Positions 46,740-51,668 of a DNA stretch of 51,668 nucleotides are shown one piece after another (position 1 is the first letter of the stretch; each line of letters starts with the position of its first letter). Below the pieces are notes generated by a model. That model had not been told where the DNA came from, made no database searches, and was given only the letters and a program-made list of their open reading frames with translations. Source of the DNA: Lacticaseibacillus yichunensis. GTDB taxonomy: Bacteria; Bacillota; Bacilli; Lactobacillales; Lactobacillaceae. The stretch is from assembly GCF_003946405.1 (NCBI RefSeq), contig NZ_RHOG01000017.1:1-51668 (forward strand), written 5' to 3'. The position numbers were made by a program, and so were the translations under genes.

Positions 46740-47570
46740 CTAATTATTCAATGCTTTCAATGTATTGCCTTCCAAGTACCATGGGTCGTCTTGTTTCTTG
46801 CGCCGCCAGATAAAGATGCCCAGCGCAACGACGAACAACACGATGGAAAGTAGCTGCGACACGCGCAGACCAGCCGCCAAATAGAGACTGTCAGTGCGCA
46901 TCCCTTCAACGAAGAACCGGCCAAAACTGTACCACATCACATAGCTCAAGAAGATCTCGCCTTGCTTGAACCAGTGCTTGTGATGCCGGATGCTCATGAT
47001 CAAAACAAACCCGACGAGATTCCACATGGATTCATATAAGAAGGTTGGCTGGCGAAATGCACCATTGATGTTCATCTGTTGGATGATGAATTCCGGCAGA
47101 TGCAGCCCGCGCAAGTACGTCAAGGTCGTCTTGGCGCCAAATGCTTCCTGGTTCATGAAATTGCCCCAGCGGCCAATCGCCTGCGCCAGCATGACAGTCG
47201 GCGCGGCGATGTCGAAGATCAGCCACGGCGAGAGCCACTTATAATGGCAGTACACCAGAAAAACGATCACCGCGGCGATCAGGGCGCCGTAGATCGCAAT
47301 ACCGCCTTTCCAGATGGCAATGATCTCCGCCGGATGCTTGACGTAATAGCCCCATTCAAACATCACGTAATAAAGGCGCGCCCCGATCAGGGCAAAGGGC
47401 AAGGCCCACAGGACCAAGTTTAAAATATGGTCTTCGTTGACGCCACGCGCGGTCGCCTCTTTCATCGCCAAGGTCACCGCGATCAGGACTGCCATGGCGA
47501 TGATCACGCCGTACCAATGGATCTCGAGGCCCCCGAGGTGAAGGGCAATAGGATTTAATGCGCCGATCAT
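46740..47570 (-). CDS. lgt: Prolipoprotein diacylglyceryl transferase
   Basis: Adds the diacylglyceryl group to lipobox cysteines of prelipoproteins such as the UgpB-like protein in this window. The 276-residue enzyme has about seven membrane helices, the signature [15 protein letters not shown] with the essential Arg and Asn, and [12 protein letters not shown] near the N terminus with the conserved His-x-Tyr. It is three bases after hprK. Confidence 0.97.
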   Translation of the reverse strand: MIGALNPIALHLGGLEIHWYGVIIAMAVLIAVTLAMKEATARGVNEDHILNLVLWALPFALIGARLYYVMFEWGYYVKHPAEIIAIWKGGIAIYGALIAAVIVFLVYCHYKWLSPWLIFDIAAPTVMLAQAIGRWGNFMNQEAFGAKTTLTYLRGLHLPEFIIQQMNINGAFRQPTFLYESMWNLVGFVLIMSIRHHKHWFKQGEIFLSYVMWYSFGRFFVEGMRTDSLYLAAGLRVSQLLSIVLFVVALGIFIWRRKKQDDPWYLEGNTLKALNN

Positions 47571-47573
47571 CTG

Positions 47574-48515
47574 TCAGCCCTCTTTCGAATTGGATTGAAT
47601 CAACTTGTTCAAGTTGTCTTCAAACGTCTTTGTCGCATCAAAGCCCATCGACTTGGCGCGGAAATTCATCGCGGCCACTTCAATGATGCTGGCCAAGTTG
47701 CGGCCGACCTTGACTGGGATAATGATCTTCGGCACTGCAACGTCAAAGATCATCTGACTCTGTTCACCGGAGCCCAGGCGATCAAATTGCTTGTCCGGCG
47801 TCCAATTTTCCAGATGCACGATCAAGTCGACACGAACGTTGCTACGAACCGCCCCGGCGCCAAATAGATTCATGACATCGATGATGCCCAGCCCGCGAAT
47901 CTCCAGCAAATGCGACAAGATCGCCGGCGCCTCACCGATGATCGTCTGTTCATCTTGCTGGTAAACGTCGACACGGTCATCGGCGATCAGGCGATGACCC
48001 CGCTGAATCAATTCAAGTGCTGTTTCGGACTTGCCGACACCGCTATCGCCGGTGATCATGACCCCCAGCCCATACAGATCGACCAGGACGCCGTGCATGC
48101 TTTGGCGCTCGGCCAACTGCCCATCCAGATACTCGGTGATCAAACTGGACAGGCGAGTCGTTGGCAATTTTGACCCCAGCACTGGCACATGGGCGGCATC
48201 GGCGGCCGCCACCATTTCATCCAGTGGCGCGATGCCGCGTGAGACCAAAAACGCCGGCGTGTCTTCCGTGGCCATGCGCTTCATGATCAAGAGGCGCTCC
48301 GCAGACGTCATGTTGCGCGCAAAGGCACTTTCAGTTCGCCCAAATAATTGAATGCGTTCATGCGGATAGTAATTGAAATAACCGGTCAGCTCGAGGCCTG
48401 GCCGCGAAATATCGCTGACAACGATCTGCCGTTCATCCAGGTAGTCGCCGCCGCTAAAGACATCAAGGTGGGTCTTTTCGACCAGCTGTCGTACAGTGAT
48501 GCTATCTGCCATCAT
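47574..48515 (-). CDS. hprK: HPr kinase/phosphorylase
   Basis: Phosphorylates HPr at Ser46 in response to glycolytic intermediates and so controls carbon catabolite repression through CcpA. The 313-residue protein has the N-terminal regulatory domain, His141 in MHGVLVD, Walker A GDSGVGKS at residues 156-163, and the family signature LLEIRGLGIIDVMNLFGAG. Two adjacent ATGs (48515, 48512) are possible, with a weak GGGTGA upstream. It leads hprK-lgt-gpsA. Confidence 0.97.
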   Translation of the reverse strand: MMADSITVRQLVEKTHLDVFSGGDYLDERQIVVSDISRPGLELTGYFNYYPHERIQLFGRTESAFARNMTSAERLLIMKRMATEDTPAFLVSRGIAPLDEMVAAADAAHVPVLGSKLPTTRLSSLITEYLDGQLAERQSMHGVLVDLYGLGVMITGDSGVGKSETALELIQRGHRLIADDRVDVYQQDEQTIIGEAPAILSHLLEIRGLGIIDVMNLFGAGAVRSNVRVDLIVHLENWTPDKQFDRLGSGEQSQMIFDVAVPKIIIPVKVGRNLASIIEVAAMNFRAKSMGFDATKTFEDNLNKLIQSNSKEG

Positions 48516-48578
48516 GTCACCCGACTTTCACATAGTTACTCCCAGTTTATCATCACTCAGCGGAAGTTAACAGGGGCA

Positions 48579-48840
48579 GGGTGCGGAGCGGGGCGCTTAG
48601 GTCTGAGCAGCTAGCTTGGCCTGGGCGGTTGATGGTGCACTTGGCCATCGGGCGACCAGGCCAACTAGATGTCTCAGGCCTGCCCCGCGAAGCCCAACTA
48701 CGGTGCGGAGCGGGGCGCTTAGGTCTGAGCAGCTAGCTTGGCCTGGGCGGTTGATGGCGCACTTGGCCATCGGGCGACCAGGCCGACTAGATGTCTCAGA
48801 CCTGCCCCGCGGAGCCCAACTACGGTGCGGAGGCCCGCGG
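48579..48840. repeat. Tandem long hairpin repeats, locus C (two full copies and one truncated)
   Basis: GTGCGGAG recurs at 48581, 48703 and 48825 (period 122). Each full copy pairs GCGGGGC with GCCCCGC, CTGAG with CTCAG, CTAG with CTAG and TTGGCCTGG with CCAGGCCAA around a loop with GATGG/CCATC. Copies end in AGCCCAACTA. The third stops after about 16 bases. It lies upstream of hprK and behind the element at 48902. Confidence 0.88.
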
Positions 48841-48901
48841 TTAGCTATTTCTCTTTCTATTAATTGAAACTCAAATGATTGTCAATTTCATTTCAGTTTG
48901 C

Positions 48902-49030
48902 GGAGGATTGCGGGTGAACGCCGGCCAGAATTGGCTGGAACGCTCCCAAGTGACTTTAAGCCTGCAAAAACCGCGGTCTTAAAGCTCACTTTCGGTGTAA
49001 GCGGCACAGCCGGCCCCTGAATGGCTGAGA
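48902..49030 (+). ncRNA. Candidate structured RNA element with a 22-codon frame
   Basis: A GGAGG (48902-48906) is followed by a GTG frame of 22 codons (48914-48982; VNAGQNWLERSQVTLSLQK..). The same stretch folds into hairpins: CCGGCCA/TGGCTGG (48921-48938), AAGTGACTTTAAG with CTTAAAGCTCACTT (48948-48991, one bulge) and CAGCC/GGCTG (49007-49027). I recall near-identical peptides being predicted at many sites in casei-group genomes, which would point to a repeated element rather than one gene. Strand and function are uncertain. Confidence 0.45.
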
Positions 49031-49144
49031 AGGAGCGGCTAACATGGAAGCCTATTTTGTCTCGCCCCTACTCGCCGGAGCCCGACTACACTTCGGAGAA
49101 TCAGGTGGAAATCTCTCCTGCCTTTTTGCTTCGTCCAACCCCAA
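49031..49144. other. Rest of the gap before the LiaZ-like gene
   Basis: No gene is supported. Around 49078-49090 the motif AGCCCGACTACA recalls the ends of the tandem hairpin copies, so a decayed copy may be present. Confidence 0.3.
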
Positions 49145-49171
49145 CAAAAAAGGCCGCGGCATCGCTGCCTC
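49145..49171 (-). terminator. Terminator of the LiaX-like operon
   Basis: An imperfect GC-rich stem (AGGC..GCG with CGC..GCCT) is followed by T6 on the minus strand, 15 bases after the last gene. Confidence 0.65.
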
Positions 49172-49185
49172 GACCTCAATGGACG

Positions 49186-49524
49186 TTAGTCGCGTGGTTC
49201 ACCGAATGTGGCGTTCACGAAACTGATGACAATGGCCATCACGATCTGCACGCCGAAACTGCTGAACCAGATGCCATCGACGAGCCCCGCCATCAAAGCG
49301 AGCATCGCGCCGTTGATCACCAGCAGGAATAAGCCCAGCGTCAAGATCGTGATCGGTAATGACAACAGCTTGATTACCGGCCGAACGAGCCCGTTCAAGA
49401 CCCCGAGCACCAAGGCGCCCAGGACGGCGGTCTGCCAGCTAGCAATCACCAGCTGATGGGGAAAAATGGCGGCCCAGGCTAAAAAGACAACCGTGGTCAA
49501 GGCCACTTTGCGCAGAAAAGTCAT
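49186..49524 (-). CDS. Phage-holin-family (PF04020) membrane protein, YvlD/LiaZ-like
   Basis: A 112-residue protein with four predicted membrane helices and the family pattern GALVLGVLNGLVRPVIKLLSLPITILTLGLFLLVINGAML. Homologues are YvlD of Bacillus and LiaZ of enterococci, third member of the LiaXYZ envelope-stress operon; despite the name they are not lysis proteins. Its ATG overlaps the stop codon of the preceding gene by one base, so it is translationally coupled. Confidence 0.85.
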   Translation of the reverse strand: MTFLRKVALTTVVFLAWAAIFPHQLVIASWQTAVLGALVLGVLNGLVRPVIKLLSLPITILTLGLFLLVINGAMLALMAGLVDGIWFSSFGVQIVMAIVISFVNATFGEPRD

Positions 49525-49844
49525 TAGAAATCACTCCAGTCGTCATCATGGGACTGGCTGGACGTCGGCTGCTCCGGCTTGGCGGCCGGTTTTTCCTTGT
49601 GCACTGTCGTTTCCGTCACATGATGGGCTTCACGACGCGCATGCTGATTTTGCCGCAGGTGGTCCTGCCAGTCTTCGTGGGGGTGGCGCGGCGAATGATC
49701 TGAGCGGCGGACCAGCCACCAGATGAATAAGCCAAGCACAACGGGCCAAAACAGCACGCGTACAAGGGTCACACCTAACATGATCACCATCATCAAGATC
49801 AGGCCGCCGACAAATAAGAGAAGCGGTATCAATAGAAACGGCAT
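49524..49844 (-). CDS. Small membrane protein with charged tail
   Basis: A 106-residue protein I cannot assign firmly. Two hydrophobic helices (PFLLIPLLLFVGGLILMMVI and LVRVLFWPVVLGLFIWWLV) are followed by a hydrophilic tail rich in His, Lys and Glu that ends in acidic HDDDWSDF. It takes the place of the PspC-like LiaY/YvlC gene in comparable operons but lacks an obvious PspC motif. The ATG at 49844 lies ten bases after AAGGAG; a TTG at 49853 is too close to that site. Confidence 0.7.
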   Translation of the reverse strand: MPFLLIPLLLFVGGLILMMVIMLGVTLVRVLFWPVVLGLFIWWLVRRSDHSPRHPHEDWQDHLRQNQHARREAHHVTETTVHKEKPAAKPEQPTSSQSHDDDWSDF

Positions 49845-49859
49845 CGCGATCAAACTCCT

Positions 49860-51320
49860 TTAATCATCTAAATCGGTATCTTTTAATTGAATATTACCAC
49901 TGGTGGTCGTGAACTTGATGCGACCCTCACCAGTCCCCGGCCGATCCAGATCCAGTGCCTTGGTCTTTGCCTTGGCATCAACACCGGCCATCCGGCTCTT
50001 GATCGTGCCAAAATGCGTCCGCAGCTCGCCGTTCACAGCAACCGTCGCCGGCACCGCCAGCTTGACCGTGCCATTCACACTGGATCCCTGCAGCGAGGTG
50101 AAATCACTGGCAAGTGTCGCGCGAATCGTGCCGTTGACCGTTTGCAGTTCCACGGTCCGCGGGCTGGCTTGCAGCTTCAGATCGCCATTGACGGTGGTCG
50201 CGATCACATCGCGCAGCTTGCCGCCCACGATCTTGATCGACCCGTTCACCCCATCGGTCTCGAGCATCACAGCTTCAAGTCCATTGAAGATCAGGTCGCC
50301 ATTGGTGCTCTTCGCGTAAAAGTCTTTGCCGCTGAGGCCATCGACCGTCACACTGCCATTGAGCAGGCGCGCATTGAAGTGGTCATACTCGCGTTTTGGC
50401 ACACTGATGACCAGATCGGCCTGGATGCGTTTGTTTGGCACCTGGAAAATAAAGTGATCATCGGTGACATCGATGCGGCTGCGATCGAGGAACGCCTGAA
50501 GCGGGCTTTCCGCATCCATTTTACCGAACAACTTGATCGTCGCATCTACGCGGAACCCAGCTTGGTCCCATGGCCGGAACGTCACATCCCCATTAGCCGC
50601 CTTCACATCGATGATGGTCGCTTGGCTAGTTGGAAAATCAAACGTATGGGTAAATTTCTCAGTCGCGATGCCCGGCACTTTGACGGTGACATCTTTCCAG
50701 TCGACGTTATCCAAAACGGTGCTGAAGGTCTGCTTGACCAACGAGGAGATCTGCGACGTCGCATCGCCGACTGTCTTCGAAATGTCGTTGATCGCGCCTT
50801 TTGCCTGATCCTGCCAATCGTCCGGGAACACTTTGTCAGTGAAATGCTGCCGGTTGAGTTCACGGCGCTGGCGGCTCAGATCGGCCAATTCGCCCTTGAG
50901 CTTGTCCTGCTGATCGGCGAGTTCGTCGAGCTGCACCTTCAGCGTCGCATTTTCGTTCTTGAGGGCGCCGCGTTCCTTGTACTTATCTTCCGTTAAGGTG
51001 TCGAGGTCCTCCATCGTGTCCAGCACAATGATCTGTTCCTCATTGGCTGCGATCTTGTCTGCGATGCGCTTGTGCTGCGCGATGGCCGCATCAAGGGAGC
51101 CGGACTTTTCGGCGATCTTGGTGTTGAGGGCCGTCAGCGCCGCTTCTTCTGCATCATGTTTTGGTTCTTGATCCGGCTTTGGTGCGGCCTTCTTTTCTTC
51201 AGTTCGATCGGCGGTCGGCGCTGCCTGCGCCTTCGCCAAATTTTCCAGCAAGACCAGCGCTTCTTCACTGGTCAAAACGCCTTGCTTGACGAGGTCTAAA
51301 ATACGTTCACGTTCATTCAT
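49860..51320 (-). CDS. LiaX/YvlB-like DUF4097 protein
   Basis: A 486-residue protein. Residues 1-30 (MNERERILDLVKQGVLTSEE..) form the SHOCT-like helical module that starts YvlB and LiaX; about 50-165 is a predicted coiled coil rich in Glu, Lys and Gln; the rest is a DUF4097 beta-strand repeat domain with recurrent NGD/NGS/NGT turns (AANGDVTF, STNGDLIF, TVNGDLKL, TVNGTIRA, SVNGTVKL). In Enterococcus LiaX modulates daptomycin and peptide resistance. GGAGG precedes the ATG at 51320. It leads a three-gene operon. Confidence 0.87.
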   Translation of the reverse strand: MNERERILDLVKQGVLTSEEALVLLENLAKAQAAPTADRTEEKKAAPKPDQEPKHDAEEAALTALNTKIAEKSGSLDAAIAQHKRIADKIAANEEQIIVLDTMEDLDTLTEDKYKERGALKNENATLKVQLDELADQQDKLKGELADLSRQRRELNRQHFTDKVFPDDWQDQAKGAINDISKTVGDATSQISSLVKQTFSTVLDNVDWKDVTVKVPGIATEKFTHTFDFPTSQATIIDVKAANGDVTFRPWDQAGFRVDATIKLFGKMDAESPLQAFLDRSRIDVTDDHFIFQVPNKRIQADLVISVPKREYDHFNARLLNGSVTVDGLSGKDFYAKSTNGDLIFNGLEAVMLETDGVNGSIKIVGGKLRDVIATTVNGDLKLQASPRTVELQTVNGTIRATLASDFTSLQGSSVNGTVKLAVPATVAVNGELRTHFGTIKSRMAGVDAKAKTKALDLDRPGTGEGRIKFTTTSGNIQLKDTDLDD

Positions 51321-51490
51321 GGGATTACCTCCAGGTCTTCTTACGATTACCACTGTGACTATAGTATGACTGGTCCCAGCGGTTTGTGCATAGGTCCAAA
51401 GGTTGATTTTGCCCCGGGCCCAGAGCCGCGGGTCCCCTTAGGCAGCGATGAAACGACCCGGGCGACCGCAGAAGCCGAGTGCGCCGAGGC
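51321..51490. other. Upstream region of the LiaX-like operon
   Basis: A TATAGT hexamer on the minus strand about 40 bases before the start codon could be the -10 box; no -35 consensus is seen, which would suit an activator-dependent promoter. No gene is present. Confidence 0.35.
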
Positions 51491-51527
51491 AAAGAAAAAG
51501 AACTGAGCCAACACGCGGTCCCAGTTC
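51491..51527 (-). terminator. Minus-strand terminator
   Basis: GAACTGGG pairs with CTCAGTTC around a 12-base loop and is followed by TTTTTCTTT. It probably ends a minus-strand transcript from beyond the right edge. Confidence 0.65.
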
Positions 51528-51628
51528 CTGTATCATGCGCTCAATTGAAAACAGCGTCGTGCGCCGGGTCTAAAATTTTTGGTGTTGATTGTGACAACGC
51601 CGGAAGTTTTGGACCTTTTTTGAATAAC

Positions 51629-51657
51629 AAAAAAGGCACCTGGTCTTCCCCGGTGCT
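51629..51657 (-). terminator. Second minus-strand terminator at the right edge
   Basis: GCACC pairs with GGTGC and is followed by C and T6 on the minus strand; another likely terminator of a gene outside the window. Confidence 0.55.
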
Positions 51658-51668
51658 ATGCTTTAAGC

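Noticed and set aside
49186-49524. Prophage holin gene
   Set aside because: Although it belongs to the so-called phage-holin family, context with the LiaX-like gene and absence of any lysin or phage gene point to the YvlD/LiaZ stress protein.

Overview
This window looks like a chromosomal segment from a GC-rich member of the Lactobacillaceae. Support for this is a run of Firmicutes housekeeping genes in a lactobacillus-like order, strong GGAGG-type ribosome binding sites, and regulatory sites for CggR, CtsR, HrcA/CIRCE and LexA/DinR. From memory, the order hprK-lgt-gpsA-trxB-pgm-uvrBA-rapZ-yvcK-whiA-clpP-tRNA-cggR-gap-pgk-tpiA-eno-secG-est-rnr-smpB-ung-pta-tsaE-murB is closest to the Lacticaseibacillus casei group. 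The species cannot be decided from the sequence alone.

Most core genes are on the minus strand, so the natural reading direction is right to left. At the right edge a LiaX/small membrane protein/LiaZ-type envelope-stress operon (51320-49186) is followed by hprK-lgt-gpsA (48515-45704), trxB, a phosphoglucomutase, an HD-domain phosphohydrolase and the SOS-type uvrB-uvrA operon. Next come a DUF308 membrane protein, the rapZ-yvcK-whiA operon, a MarR regulator and, on the plus strand, clpP with overlapping CtsR and CIRCE heat-shock sites. A tRNA-Arg(CCG) gene lies between clpP and the glycolytic operon cggR-gap-pgk-tpiA-eno. Then follow a ClC channel, secG, a carboxylesterase, rnr and smpB.

The stretch 7427-18516 interrupts this core block with mostly plus-strand accessory genes: a HAD phosphatase plus LURP-one protein, a complete UgpC-A-E-B-type ABC importer, a metallo-beta-lactamase-fold hydrolase, a MATE exporter on the minus strand, and a translationally coupled pair encoding a J-domain-like protein and a HIRAN-domain protein. 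On the left, ung, pta-tsaE, a plus-strand exoA-DnaQ-like exonuclease pair, murB and an NhaP-type antiporter complete the window.

The most unusual non-genic feature is a family of long (about 110-122 nt) imperfect hairpins placed after genes at four loci (14151, 35504, 41479, 48579). Three loci are tandem or partly tandem arrays with a period of 118-123 nt. The stem sequences differ between copies but remain complementary, which suggests selection for the folded structure. A second, different structured element with a ribosome binding site and a 22-codon reading frame follows the last array (48902-49030). Several genes appear to start at TTG (pta, ugpC, secG, the MATE gene), judged from Shine-Dalgarno placement.
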